Assembly: GCA_050698355.1 (NCBI GenBank)
Contig: JBOHBN010000288.1
Location: 1 to 51,155 of the forward strand
Reading direction: 5' to 3'
DNA from: JBOHBN01 sp050698355
GTDB lineage: Bacteria; Actinomycetota; Actinomycetes; Streptosporangiales; WHST01
DNA: 51,155 nucleotides
Under the pieces are notes generated by a model, which was not told the origin of the DNA, searched no databases, and saw only the letters and a program-made list of their open reading frames with translations. The position numbers and the translations under genes are program-made. Positions 21,429-29,576 of the stretch are shown here, one piece after another. Numbering within the stretch: the stretch's first letter is position 1; every line of letters begins with the position of its first letter.

Positions 21429-22554
21429 GGCGCGCCTGGCGCGTGGGCTGCACCCGGTCGCCTGGTGGTTGTGGGCGCTCGGGCTCGCGGTCGCGGCCAG
21501 CCGTACCACCAACCCCGTGTTGCTCGCGCTCGTCCTCGTGGTCGCGGCGCTGGTCGTGACCACTCGCCGCGGTGATGCCCCCTGGGCTCGCGGGTTCCGC
21601 AGCTACCTGCTACTCGGGCTGATCGTGATCGCGATCCGGGTGGTGTTCCACGCCCTGCTCGGTACGTCCTCGGGCCAGCACGCGCACGTCCTCGTACGGC
21701 TTCCCGAGCTGCCGCTGCCGGCGTGGGCGGCCGGCATCGAGATCGGCGGCCCTGTCGTGCTCGAGGGCGTGCTCGGTGCGTGCTACGCGGGGCTCCGCCT
21801 CGCGGTGCTGCTCGCCTGCATCGGCGCGGCGAACGTCCTGGCCAACCCCAAGCGTGCGCTGCGCGTGCTACCCGGGGCGCTGTACGAGATCGGAGTGTCG
21901 GTCGTGGTCGCGCTGACCGTGGCGCCGCAGATCGTGGAGAGCGGCCAGCGTGTCCTGCGGGCACGACGCCTGCGCGGTGACACGCGCCGGTGGTTGTCGG
22001 CCGTGCGCGGCATCGCCGTGCCCGTGTTGCAGGACGCGCTCGCCCGCTCGCTCTCGCTCGCGGCGGCGATGGACTCGCGGGGGTACGGCCGCACCGCGGG
22101 CGTCTCCGCGCGGTCGCGGCGCGCGAGCGCGGCACTGCTGCTCGCCGGCCTGCTGGGACTCGCGGTCGGCGCGTACGGAGTGCTCGCGGGCGATGCGTCG
22201 TACGGGCTCGGCCTGCCGGTGCTGCTGGCGGGCGCGGCGTGTTGCTGTGCCGGCCTGCTCACCGGTGGGCGGCGGGTGCGGCACAGCCGGTACCGGCCCG
22301 ACCCGTGGGGCCTGCCGGAGTCGCTCGTCGCCGGTTCCGGTGTGGCTGCGGCCTGCGTCATGGTCGTCGCGGCGGGGTACGCGCCGGGCGCTCTCACCCC
22401 GTCGCTGTACCCGCTGGGTTGGCCGACCGTGTCGCTGCTACCGCTGGCCGGCCTCGCGGTGGCGGCGCTGCCGGCGGTCGCCGCGCCGCCGACGCCTCGC
22501 GTGAGCGTGCGTACGCCGCCACCCACCCGCGATCGGCTACCGGAGGCGACGTGA
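21418..22554 (+). CDS. ECF transporter transmembrane subunit T
   Basis: A 378-aa membrane protein, the EcfT coupling subunit. It has several hydrophobic segments and the two cytoplasmic Ala-Arg-type motifs that contact the ATPases, seen as VLRARRLRGD and AAMDSRGYGR. GTG 21418 overlaps the previous stop by 11 nt, and its own stop overlaps the ATPase start (GTGA). It is longer than the usual 250-280 aa because of extra C-terminal membrane segments after about residue 230. It is co-transcribed under the cobalamin riboswitch. Confidence 0.88.
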   Translation: MRPRARLARGLHPVAWWLWALGLAVAASRTTNPVLLALVLVVAALVVTTRRGDAPWARGFRSYLLLGLIVIAIRVVFHALLGTSSGQHAHVLVRLPELPLPAWAAGIEIGGPVVLEGVLGACYAGLRLAVLLACIGAANVLANPKRALRVLPGALYEIGVSVVVALTVAPQIVESGQRVLRARRLRGDTRRWLSAVRGIAVPVLQDALARSLSLAAAMDSRGYGRTAGVSARSRRASAALLLAGLLGLAVGAYGVLAGDASYGLGLPVLLAGAACCCAGLLTGGRRVRHSRYRPDPWGLPESLVAGSGVAAACVMVVAAGYAPGALTPSLYPLGWPTVSLLPLAGLAVAALPAVAAPPTPRVSVRTPPPTRDRLPEAT

Positions 22555-24191
22555 TCGAGTTCGAGCAGGTCACCGTCACCTACCACGGCAGCGCCGGGCC
22601 CGCCCTCCGCAGTGTCGACCTCACCGTGGAGGAGGGCGAGCTGTGCCTCGTCGTCGGCCGCACCGGTGCGGGCAAGTCCACGCTGCTCGGTGCGGTGAGC
22701 GGGCTCGTCCCGCACTTCACCGGCGGCGTGCTGAGCGGACGCGTACGGGTCGCCGGGCGCGATACCCGCACTCACCCGCCGCGGGAGCTGGCCGACGTGG
22801 TCGGCACGGTCGGGCAGGACCCGCTCGCCGGCTTCGTCACTGACACGGTCGAGGAGGAGCTGGCGTACGGCATGGAGCAGCTCGCCGTCCCGCCCGCCGT
22901 GATGCGCAAGCGCGTCGAGGAGACGCTGGACCTGCTCGGGCTCGCCGGACTGCGCGACCGACCGCTGCGCACGCTGTCCGGCGGGGAGCAGCAGCGCGTC
23001 GCCATCGGCTCGGTGCTCGCCGCGCACCCGCGCGTCCTCGTCCTCGACGAGCCGACCTCCGCGCTCGACCCCGGCGCCGCCGAGGAGGTGCTGGCCGCGG
23101 TGACCCGGCTCGTGCACGACCTCGGCGTCACCGTGCTCGCTGCCGAGCACCGGCTGGAACGCGTCGTGCAGTACGCCGACCGGCTGGTGCACGTCAGCCG
23201 CGACGGCTCGGTCGTCGCCGGTGACCCGGCCACCATGCTCGAGGAGAGCGAGGTGGCGCCACCGGTCGTCGAGCTCGGCCGCTGGGCGGGATGGCAACCG
23301 CTGCCGCTCTCCGTACGCGACGCGCGCAGGCATGTCGCGCCCCTGCGTACCGCGCTCGCCGCCGCGCCGGCGCCCGACCGTGGGTGCGCGCCGCGGGAGG
23401 TCGCGCTCGCGGCCCGTGCCGTGCGCGTGCGGTACGGCGCGGTCACGGCCGTGCAGGACGTCGACGTGGAGCTACGAGCGGGCGAGGTCGTCGCGTTGAT
23501 GGGCCGCAACGGCTCGGGCAAATCGTCGCTGCTGTGGGCGTTGCAGGGCAGCGGGCCGCGGCACGGCGGCCGGGTCGACGTCGGCGGCGCCGACCCCGCC
23601 CGGCTCTCCGCGGCGCGCGCCCGCGCGCTGGTCGGACTCGTACCGCAGGCGCCGTCCGACCTGCTGTACCTGGAGACGGTCGCGGGGGAGTGTGCGCAGG
23701 CCGACCGCGAGTCCGCGGCGACCCCGGGCGCGACGTCCGCGCTGCTCGACCGGCTCGCACCGGGCATCGACCGTGACGCGCACCCGCGAGACCTGTCGGA
23801 GGGCGGGCGGCTGAGCCTCGTGCTCGCCATCCAGCTCGTCGCCGCGCCGGCGGTGCTGCTGCTCGACGAGCCCACCCGCGGGCTCGACTACCCCGGCAAG
23901 CGGCACCTGGCCGGCATCCTGGCCGACCTCGCCCGCGACGGCGCGGCGGTGGTCGTGGCGACCCACGACGTGGAGTTCGTCGCGCGTACGGCGCACCGGG
24001 TGGCGGTGCTCGCGGGCGGGGAGGTCGTCGCGGACGGCCCGACCGCCGAGGTGGTGGTCAGCTCCCCGGTGTTCGCCCCGCAGGTCCCGAAGGTCCTCGG
24101 CTCCGGCCCGTGGCTCACGGTCGACGACGTCGTACACACGTTGTCAGTGCCTGATGGAGCTATAGGTCGATCAGGCACTGACAAGTCATGA
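22551..24191 (+). CDS. ECF transporter ATPase, two fused domains
   Basis: A 546-aa cytoplasmic protein with two ABC ATPase halves in one chain (EcfA-EcfA'). Half one has Walker A GRTGAGKST, signature LSGGEQQRVAIG, Walker B VLVLDEPTSALD and the switch His in AAEHRL. Half two has GRNGSGKSS, a degenerate signature LSEGGRLSLVLA, VLLLDEPTRGLD and ATHDVEF. It energises the B12 importer with EcfT. The last 16 codons are encoded by a palindromic insert (24141-24184) and include the rare Ile codon ATA, so this tail looks acquired. Start and stop overlap the neighbouring genes by 4 nt. Confidence 0.92.
   Translation: MIEFEQVTVTYHGSAGPALRSVDLTVEEGELCLVVGRTGAGKSTLLGAVSGLVPHFTGGVLSGRVRVAGRDTRTHPPRELADVVGTVGQDPLAGFVTDTVEEELAYGMEQLAVPPAVMRKRVEETLDLLGLAGLRDRPLRTLSGGEQQRVAIGSVLAAHPRVLVLDEPTSALDPGAAEEVLAAVTRLVHDLGVTVLAAEHRLERVVQYADRLVHVSRDGSVVAGDPATMLEESEVAPPVVELGRWAGWQPLPLSVRDARRHVAPLRTALAAAPAPDRGCAPREVALAARAVRVRYGAVTAVQDVDVELRAGEVVALMGRNGSGKSSLLWALQGSGPRHGGRVDVGGADPARLSAARARALVGLVPQAPSDLLYLETVAGECAQADRESAATPGATSALLDRLAPGIDRDAHPRDLSEGGRLSLVLAIQLVAAPAVLLLDEPTRGLDYPGKRHLAGILADLARDGAAVVVATHDVEFVARTAHRVAVLAGGEVVADGPTAEVVVSSPVFAPQVPKVLGSGPWLTVDDVVHTLSVPDGAIGRSGTDKS
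24141..24184. repeat. 15-bp-arm perfect inverted repeat inside gene end
   Basis: TTGTCAGTGCCTGAT (24141-24155) and ATCAGGCACTGACAA (24170-24184) are perfect complements around a 14-nt loop. They encode the in-frame C-terminal tail of the fused ATPase, and the S-component ATG follows 3 nt later. In RNA this is a very stable hairpin directly in front of that start. It could tune S-component translation, terminate part of the transcripts or be an inserted palindromic element. Confidence 0.8.
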
Positions 24192-24991
24192 GCACGGCGG
24201 TGCAGGTCGTACGGGTCGGGCCGTGGTCGCTGGCCGCGCTCGCGATCTCGTCCGCGATCGGGCTCGTGGCGTTCTGCTGGCCGTTCTTTGTCGCGCCGGA
24301 CGGCGGTTCATCCGACGCCGAGGCACCGCTGCTGCTGGCGGTGCTCCTGCTGCTCGCGCTCGCGGTCGTGCTCGCGCAGGTCGCCGAGGGCGGGATCGAT
24401 GCGAAGGCGCTCGCCATGCTCGGCGTGCTCTCCGCCGTGGGGGCAGCACTGCGCCCGCTCGGCACCGGCATCGGCGGTGTCGAGCTGGTTTTCTTCCTGC
24501 TCGTGCTCGCCGGCCGCGCGCTCGGTCCCGGTTTCGGCTTCGTGCTCGGCTGCACGACCCTGTTCACCTCCGCGTTGCTCACCGGCGGCGTCGGCCCGTG
24601 GATGCCGTTCCAGATGTTCGGCTGCGCGTGGGCCGGCCTGGGCGCCGGACTGCTGCCGAGGTTGGGCGGGCGGCTCGAGGTGCTGATGCTCGCCGCGTAC
24701 GGCGGGGCCTCGGCGTTCGTCTACGGCCTGCTGCTCAACCTGTCCTTCTGGCCGTTCACGCTCGGGCAGGGCACCGCACTGTCGTTCGACCCGGCCGCGT
24801 CGGCTCTCGCGAACTTGCACACGTACCTGCTGTTCGACCTGGCCACCTCTCTCGGCTGGGACGTCGGCCGTTGCCTCACCAACGTCGTGCTGATCCTGCT
24901 CACCGGCCGGGCCGTCCTCGCCACCCTGCGCAGGGCCGCGCGCAAGGCGGCCTTCGATGCGCCGGTCTCGTTCACGCCGCCCGCACCCTAG
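24188..24991 (+). CDS. ECF transporter S component, probable B12 specificity
   Basis: A 267-aa membrane protein with about six to eight hydrophobic segments. It has GIDAKALAMLGVLSAVGAAL, PLGTGIGGVELVFFLLVLAG and GFVLGCTTLFTSALLTGGVG, matching S components annotated for cobalamin/queuosine-type ligands (CbrT-like). It lacks the N-terminal MHI signature of cobalt CbiM proteins. The riboswitch makes cobalamin or a corrinoid precursor the likely ligand. The ATG overlaps the ATPase stop (ATGA). The inverted repeat just upstream may set its translation. Confidence 0.82.
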   Translation: MSTAVQVVRVGPWSLAALAISSAIGLVAFCWPFFVAPDGGSSDAEAPLLLAVLLLLALAVVLAQVAEGGIDAKALAMLGVLSAVGAALRPLGTGIGGVELVFFLLVLAGRALGPGFGFVLGCTTLFTSALLTGGVGPWMPFQMFGCAWAGLGAGLLPRLGGRLEVLMLAAYGGASAFVYGLLLNLSFWPFTLGQGTALSFDPAASALANLHTYLLFDLATSLGWDVGRCLTNVVLILLTGRAVLATLRRAARKAAFDAPVSFTPPAP

Positions 24992-25026
24992 TTTTGCTCG
25001 GACGATCACGCGGGTAGGAGAGCGCC

Positions 25027-26646
25027 ATGTTCCAGCAGGTGCTCGAACCGTTCGGTACGGTTCCGGGCAGCACGCTGCTCGCCCTGGTGCCGGTGGCCGT
25101 TCTGCTCTTCCTGCTCGCCGCCGTGCGGCTGTCGGCGTGGCAGGCGGTCATCATCGGCTCGGCGGTCACCGTCCTGCTCGGCGTCCTGGTGTGGCAAGCC
25201 CCGATCGGTCAGGCGCTCTCCGCGTACGGCCTCGGTGCCGCGACCGGTGTCTGGTCGGTCGACTGGATCGTGTTCTGGGGCGTGATCATCTACAACACGC
25301 TGGTACGTACCGGGGCGTTCGACGACTTCAAGTCATGGCTGATCCACCAGGCGACGGCCGACATCCGGGTGCAGGCACTGCTGATGGCGTGGTCGTTCGG
25401 CGCACTTATGGAAGGTCTGGTCGGCTTCGGCTACCCCTGGGCGGTGGTCGCGCCGATCCTCATCGGCCTCGGTGTGTTCGACCTCGCGGCGATCCGGGTC
25501 GCGGCCATTGCGAACAACGCCCCGGTCTCCTTCGGCGCTCTCGGCGCGCCGATCATCGGGCTGGCCGCGGTCACCGGCCTACCGTTGATGGAGCTTTCGG
25601 GGGCGATCGGCCGGATCGTGGCGATCCTGGCGATCGCGCCGCCGTTCATCCTCATCTATCTGGTCAGCGGTAAGCGCGGGCTCCGCGACGGCTGGCCGCT
25701 GGCAATCGTCGCGGCATTCGGCTACATCGTCGGGCAGTTCCCGATCGCGGAGTTCGTCGGCCCCTACCTGCCCGACATCGTCGGCGCGCTCACGTCGTTC
25801 GCTGCGATTCTGTTGATGCTGCGGATCTGGAAGCCGCGCCGCATGCTCGGGTTCGGCGGTCGCGAGCTCTCCGACGACGAAGCGCGTGGCGGCGCTGCCG
25901 GGTCCGAAGAGCGCCGCCCCACGGGCCGTCGTGTCAGCCGGGCGCTGATCCCGTTCGGGATCCTCGTCGTGGTCGTGATCTTGTGGACCGGGCCGTGGTC
26001 GCCGCTGCCGAAGTACGTGCCGTTCGCGCCGTCGGTGCCGTTCATCAGCTCGCTCACCGGCGACCAGGGCACGTCCAGCTGGAGCTTCGCGCCGTTCATT
26101 GCGGGCACGGCGATCCTCGCCTCGTGGCTGCTCATCCTGGCGTTCCTGCGCCCGGGCCTGCGGCAGCTCGGTCCGGTGTTCCGCGACACGTTCCAGCAGA
26201 TGTGGGGCGCGCTGCTCGTCGGTCCGTTCATCTTCGGCCTCGCGTACGTGTTCAACTTCAGCGGCATGGCGAACTCGATGGCGAACGGTTTCTCCAAGGT
26301 CGGCACGGTGTACGTGGTGCTTGCGGCGATCCTCGGGTGGATCGCGGTGGCGCTCTCCGGCAGCAACACCTCGTCGAACGCGGTGTTCGGCCAGTTCCAG
26401 TACTCGGTGGCCAAGCTGCTCGGTGCCCCCGTCCTGCTGTTCCCCGCGCTGAACTCCGTCGGCGCGGAGGTCGGCAAGCCCATCGCCCCGCAGACGGCCA
26501 GCGTCGGTGTGGCCACGACCAAGTTCGTGCGCAACGAGGGCGAGGTGATCCGGTACAACATGCCGTGGACCATCATCGTGCTCGTCTACCTGATCGGTAT
26601 CGGCTGCCTGTACTTCTTCCTCTTCCCGGACGCGATGCGCTTGTAG
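25027..26646 (+). CDS. L-lactate permease family transporter
   Basis: A 539-aa inner-membrane protein with about 12-14 hydrophobic segments, the usual length of LctP/GlcA permeases. Signatures are DWIVFWGVIIYNTLVRTGAF, SFGALMEGLVGFGYPWAVVA, the NNAPVSFGALGAPI stretch, and SGSNTSSNAVFGQFQ. It imports L-lactate, glycolate or related 2-hydroxy acids with protons. ATG 25027 has GTAGGAGAG about 6 nt upstream. rocD follows after 9 bp, so both are probably in one operon. A link to the two Ldh2-type dehydrogenases in the window is possible but they are in other operons. Confidence 0.9.
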   Translation: MFQQVLEPFGTVPGSTLLALVPVAVLLFLLAAVRLSAWQAVIIGSAVTVLLGVLVWQAPIGQALSAYGLGAATGVWSVDWIVFWGVIIYNTLVRTGAFDDFKSWLIHQATADIRVQALLMAWSFGALMEGLVGFGYPWAVVAPILIGLGVFDLAAIRVAAIANNAPVSFGALGAPIIGLAAVTGLPLMELSGAIGRIVAILAIAPPFILIYLVSGKRGLRDGWPLAIVAAFGYIVGQFPIAEFVGPYLPDIVGALTSFAAILLMLRIWKPRRMLGFGGRELSDDEARGGAAGSEERRPTGRRVSRALIPFGILVVVVILWTGPWSPLPKYVPFAPSVPFISSLTGDQGTSSWSFAPFIAGTAILASWLLILAFLRPGLRQLGPVFRDTFQQMWGALLVGPFIFGLAYVFNFSGMANSMANGFSKVGTVYVVLAAILGWIAVALSGSNTSSNAVFGQFQYSVAKLLGAPVLLFPALNSVGAEVGKPIAPQTASVGVATTKFVRNEGEVIRYNMPWTIIVLVYLIGIGCLYFFLFPDAMRL

Positions 26647-26655
26647 GGGGACGCC

Positions 26656-27867
26656 GTGACCGCACCGAGCAGTGTCCGGCTGATCGAGCTGGCCGAGACC
26701 TACAGTGCCCACAACTACAGCCCGCTGCCCGTGGTGCTCGCCGAGGGTTCGGGCGCGTGGGTGACCGACACCGACGGCAAGCGCTACCTGGACTGCCTCG
26801 CCGGGTACTCGGCGCTGAACTTCGGCCACCGGCATCCGGAGATCCTGGCTGCCGCGACCGAGCAGCTCAGCCGGCTGACTCTGACGAGCAGGGCGTTCCA
26901 CAACGATAGGTTCGGGCCGTTCTGCGCCTCGCTGGCGCGGCTCGCGGGCATGTCCCGCGTGCTCTTGATGAACACCGGCGCGGAGGCCGTCGAATCGGGC
27001 CTGAAGGTCGCGCGCAAGTGGGGGTACGAGCGCAAGCGCGTGCCGGCGGACGAGGCGACGATCGTGGTGGCGCGCGGCAACTTCCATGGCCGCACCATCA
27101 GCGTCGTGAGCTTCTCGAGCGACCAGACGGCGCGTACCGGCTTCGGCCCGTTCACTCCTGGCTTCAGGCAGGTGCCGTACGGCGACGCCGACGCGCTGGC
27201 CGCGGCGATCGACGACACGACGGTGGCCGTGCTGATCGAGCCGGTGCAGGGAGAGGCGGGCGTGATCGTCCCTCCTGTGGACTACCTGCCGGCGGTGCGC
27301 CGCACGTGCACGGAGCGGAACGTGCTGCTCGTCGCGGACGAGATCCAGTCCGGCCTCGGCCGCACCGGTCGGACGTTCGCCTGCGAGCACAGCGGCGTAC
27401 GCCCTGATGTGTACCTGCTCGGCAAAGCGCTCGGCGGCGGCATCCTGCCCGTCTCGGCCGTCGTCGCCGACGACGAGGTGCTCGGCGTCCTTCACCCCGG
27501 CGAGCACGGCAGCACGTTCGGCGGCAACCCGCTTGCCTGCGCGGTGGGGCATACCGTCGTCGGCCTGCTGGCGACCGGCGAATACCAGGAGCGCGCGGCG
27601 AAGGTGGGCGCGCAACTGCACCAGCGGCTGGGGGAACTGGTGGGGCACGGCGCCACCGCTGTCCGGGGAATCGGGTTGTGGGCCGGCATCGACGTCGATC
27701 CGGCTCTCGGCAGCGGCGCACGGGTGTGCCAGCGCCTGGCGGAGCGGGGCGTGCTCGCCAAGGACACGCACGGCGCGACCGTACGGCTCTCCCCACCGCT
27801 CGTGGTCAGCGAGAGGGACCTGGACTGGGCGGTCGACCAGGTCGCCGCGGTACTCGCCGGCGACTGA
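26656..27867 (+). CDS. rocD: Ornithine aminotransferase
   Basis: A 403-aa class-III PLP-dependent aminotransferase. It transfers the delta-amino group of ornithine to 2-oxoglutarate, giving glutamate semialdehyde for proline/glutamate. Visible are AHNYSPLPVVLAEGSGAWV, MNTGAEAVESGLKVARKWGY, GNFHGRT, EPVQGEAGV, VADEIQSGLGRTGR and LLGKALGGG with the PLP-binding Lys, then HGSTFGGNPLAC. These fit RocD closely. The GTG start lies 9 bp after the permease stop behind GGGGGA. The weak hairpin at 27897-27918 follows. Confidence 0.93.
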   Translation: MTAPSSVRLIELAETYSAHNYSPLPVVLAEGSGAWVTDTDGKRYLDCLAGYSALNFGHRHPEILAAATEQLSRLTLTSRAFHNDRFGPFCASLARLAGMSRVLLMNTGAEAVESGLKVARKWGYERKRVPADEATIVVARGNFHGRTISVVSFSSDQTARTGFGPFTPGFRQVPYGDADALAAAIDDTTVAVLIEPVQGEAGVIVPPVDYLPAVRRTCTERNVLLVADEIQSGLGRTGRTFACEHSGVRPDVYLLGKALGGGILPVSAVVADDEVLGVLHPGEHGSTFGGNPLACAVGHTVVGLLATGEYQERAAKVGAQLHQRLGELVGHGATAVRGIGLWAGIDVDPALGSGARVCQRLAERGVLAKDTHGATVRLSPPLVVSERDLDWAVDQVAAVLAGD

Positions 27868-27896
27868 GGCGACCCGGGGGCTGAGCCGCCTCCATA

Positions 27897-27918
27897 CAGG
27901 GTGGCCCAAATCACCCTG
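27897..27918 (+). terminator. Hairpin after rocD
   Basis: CAGGGTG (27897-27903) and CACCCTG (27912-27918) form a perfect 7-bp stem with an 8-nt loop, 30 bp after the rocD stop. There is no T-run, so termination would be weak or factor-dependent. Confidence 0.45.
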
Positions 27919-28054
27919 ACGTTGTCGCTTCGCAGGAAGACAGACGGCCCTCTTTGCGTTTCAATGGGTGTGTGGATGAACGACCGTCGATCCGATGGTC
28001 TTCACGCCACCGAGTAGCTACCAAACAGACGTTCCTTACGAGGAGGAGATAGTC

Positions 28055-28183
28055 ATGACGATGGTGTGGGCGGCACTTCTCATCGAGGCTGTTGCCGCGT
28101 TCGGGGTTGCCGGAACGGCGGCGTGGTTCGTGTCGATGCGTTTCGGTCGCAAGAGCCAGCCGGGAGCCGAGCTCAGCCGCTGA
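28055..28183 (+). CDS. 42-aa single-pass membrane peptide
   Basis: A short reading frame, ATG to TGA, behind a very strong Shine-Dalgarno AGGAGGAG (28041-28048). The product MTMVWAALLIEAVAAF and on is one hydrophobic helix (about residues 3-27), followed by a basic, soluble tail FGRKSQPGAELSR. No family is recognised. The Shine-Dalgarno, the signal-like composition and the strong terminator downstream (28282-28307) argue that it is a real monocistronic gene. It could be a subunit of a membrane complex or a small toxin-like peptide; there is no direct evidence for either. Confidence 0.6.
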   Translation: MTMVWAALLIEAVAAFGVAGTAAWFVSMRFGRKSQPGAELSR

Positions 28184-28281
28184 GCCCGCGCGCCGCAGGC
28201 TCTTCGAGCGCTTCGGACCAGCCACCGTCGCACGTGACGGCCCGACTCGATGAGAGCTGACAGCACTGATCAGTGATCGAC

Positions 28282-28307
28282 AGGCCCCGGCCAGATGGCC
28301 GGGGCCT
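28282..28307 (+). terminator. Strong intrinsic-type terminator hairpin
   Basis: AGGCCCCGGCC and GGCCGGGGCCT form a perfect 11-bp stem with an AGAT loop, followed by the pyrimidine-rich CTTCCGGTT. It lies about 100 bp after the 42-aa gene and closes that transcript. Confidence 0.8.
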
Positions 28308-28440
28308 CTTCCGGTTGATCGAAGTTCCTTCGAAAGTTACGGTTCCAGGTCGGCCCTTTCGACGGTCACCGCGTCCCGGTTGATCACGTTCATCCGAAAA
28401 ACAGCGGTGCGGTCGGGCTCCGCTCGTGGTGCCGTAGCCG

Positions 28441-28537
28441 TACTCCGGTGGGTTTGCGCGCGCCTTCCCGTGAGCCCGGTCAGCTACCGCGCGGTAACCG
28501 ACCAGGGTTCAGTCCGACCGGGCCGGTTTTCACCAGC
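28441..28537 (+). repeat. ~95-bp dispersed repeat, copy B
   Basis: This is the second copy of the repeat at 71-165, in the same orientation. GGTTTGCGCGCG, CTACCGCGCGGTAACCG and CCGGT are identical or nearly so. Copy B has two single-base insertions near its right end (the palindrome is ACCGGGCCGGT). The flanks differ, which sets the repeat borders. It lies between converging genes, so a leader function for a neighbouring gene is not obvious here. Confidence 0.7.
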
Positions 28538-28605
28538 AGGGGGCGGCGGAGACCAGCCCACGAGCCGGCCGCGAACTGCGACGGCACCGGTGCTCGCCGC
28601 TGCGC

Positions 28606-29454
28606 TCAGTCCTGGTGGACGTAGCGGACGATCCCGGCGGCGAGCGCGCGGGCGATGCGGGTGCGGCCCCTTGTCCGGGACATCAGCCGCGCGTCCGCCG
28701 GGTTGCGCATGTTCCCGACCTCCACCATGACCGCGGGCGTCTCGGCACGGTTGAGCGTTCCGAGATCGCCCCGCTCGTCGATGCCGGCGCGACCCAGGTA
28801 GGTGGCGCGGTCGAACCCGTGCCGGGCCATCGCATGCGCGACGGCATGCGCGAGCCGCCCGGACCTCTTGAACGTGTGCACCGTGTAGCCGCGTACCCGG
28901 GCCGGCCGCAGCACGGTGAAGCCGTGCGCGCTCGGCGCAGCGCCGTCGCCGTGGATGGAGAGCAGCAGGTCCGCCTCGTGGTTGGCGGCGACCTGTCCCC
29001 GCTTGTTGACGCAAGGGCCGACGCCATGGTCGCTGCGGCGCGTCAGCACGACTGATGCGCCACGTCGCCGCAGCCGCTTGCGGAGCTTCTTTGCAACGTT
29101 GAACGCGAACGCGTGCTCCGGATATCCGGCGTTGGTCGCCGTGCCCGTCGTGTTGCACGGCTTGCGGAAGCCGCCGGCGTTCACCTGTCGCTGGATACGG
29201 CTCAGGTGACTACTGTTGCCGCCGTTGTGCCCGGGGTCGATCACGATGAGAACGCCCGCGAGCGGTGCCGCGCGCGTCGACGAGCTCGCCCGGCCGCTCG
29301 GGGTCCGTGGCGCGCGCGACGCCGTCGGGCTCGACGGGCTGCCGCCCGTACGGGCGGGCGTCGAGGTCCCGCTGCCTGCTTCGGAGCCTACGGGGGAGCA
29401 GCTCGACGTCACGGCCAGGAGCGCGAGCGCGATGCCTGCAGTCCTCGCTCGCAT
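28606..29454 (-). CDS. N-acetylmuramoyl-L-alanine amidase, lipoprotein
   Basis: A 282-aa zinc amidase of the Amidase_3 (AmiC) family that cleaves the bond between N-acetylmuramic acid and the stem peptide of peptidoglycan. The signal MRARTAGIALALLAVTSSC ends in a lipobox-like Cys19, so it is probably a lipoprotein outside the membrane. A Ser/Thr/Pro/Arg-rich linker (20-65) precedes the catalytic domain. Zinc and catalytic residues are visible in VIDPGHNGG (His), PEHAFAFNVAKKL (Glu), LLSIHGDGA (His) and VMVEVGNMRNPADA (Glu). No partner genes adjoin it. Its upstream region abuts the divergent ABC-transporter operon. Confidence 0.9.
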   Translation of the reverse strand: MRARTAGIALALLAVTSSCSPVGSEAGSGTSTPARTGGSPSSPTASRAPRTPSGRASSSTRAAPLAGVLIVIDPGHNGGNSSHLSRIQRQVNAGGFRKPCNTTGTATNAGYPEHAFAFNVAKKLRKRLRRRGASVVLTRRSDHGVGPCVNKRGQVAANHEADLLLSIHGDGAAPSAHGFTVLRPARVRGYTVHTFKRSGRLAHAVAHAMARHGFDRATYLGRAGIDERGDLGTLNRAETPAVMVEVGNMRNPADARLMSRTRGRTRIARALAAGIVRYVHQD

Positions 29455-29516
29455 GCCAGCGAGGCTATCGGCCGGGGCGCATCACCGCCCGCATCTCGGA
29501 ATCATCGGCCGAACCT

Positions 29517-29546
29517 ATGACGTCATTACTGTATACAGTCTAGCGA
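29517..29546 (+). promoter_or_regulatory. Operator/promoter of the ABC-amidohydrolase operon
   Basis: A perfect 12-bp palindrome ACTGTATACAGT (29528-29539), of the TGTATACA type used by FCD GntR regulators, sits between a possible -35 ATGACG (29517-29522) and -10 TAGCGA (29541-29546). TGACGTCA (29518-29525) is a second palindrome overlapping the -35. The only GntR gene in view (6651) carries a related ACTGTCGACACT at its own promoter. Confidence 0.5.
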
Positions 29547-29576
29547 ACAGGCCCTCCGGGTTGAGAAGGTGCCGGG

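Larger units (their letters stand above)
28184..28605. other. Gene-free 422 bp: terminator plus repeat copy B
   Basis: The stretch between the small membrane peptide (+) and the amidase (-) holds a perfect 12-bp palindrome CACTGATCAGTG (28264-28275), the strong terminator at 28282-28307, a reverse copy of the 13-mer AACGTGATCAACC known from upstream of dapB (28378-28390), and copy B of the ~95-bp repeat. No reading frame here looks coding. Confidence 0.7.

Noticed and set aside
24188..24991. Cobalt transporter CbiM
   Set aside because: The N-terminal MHI metal motif is absent and the operon is under a cobalamin riboswitch, so a corrinoid S component fits better.
25579..27909. 776-codon open frame on the minus strand
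   Set aside because: It lies antisense to the permease and rocD genes, whose motifs and starts are clear. Its product is Arg/His/Gly/Asp-rich without domains, as expected of the shadow frame in GC-rich coding DNA.
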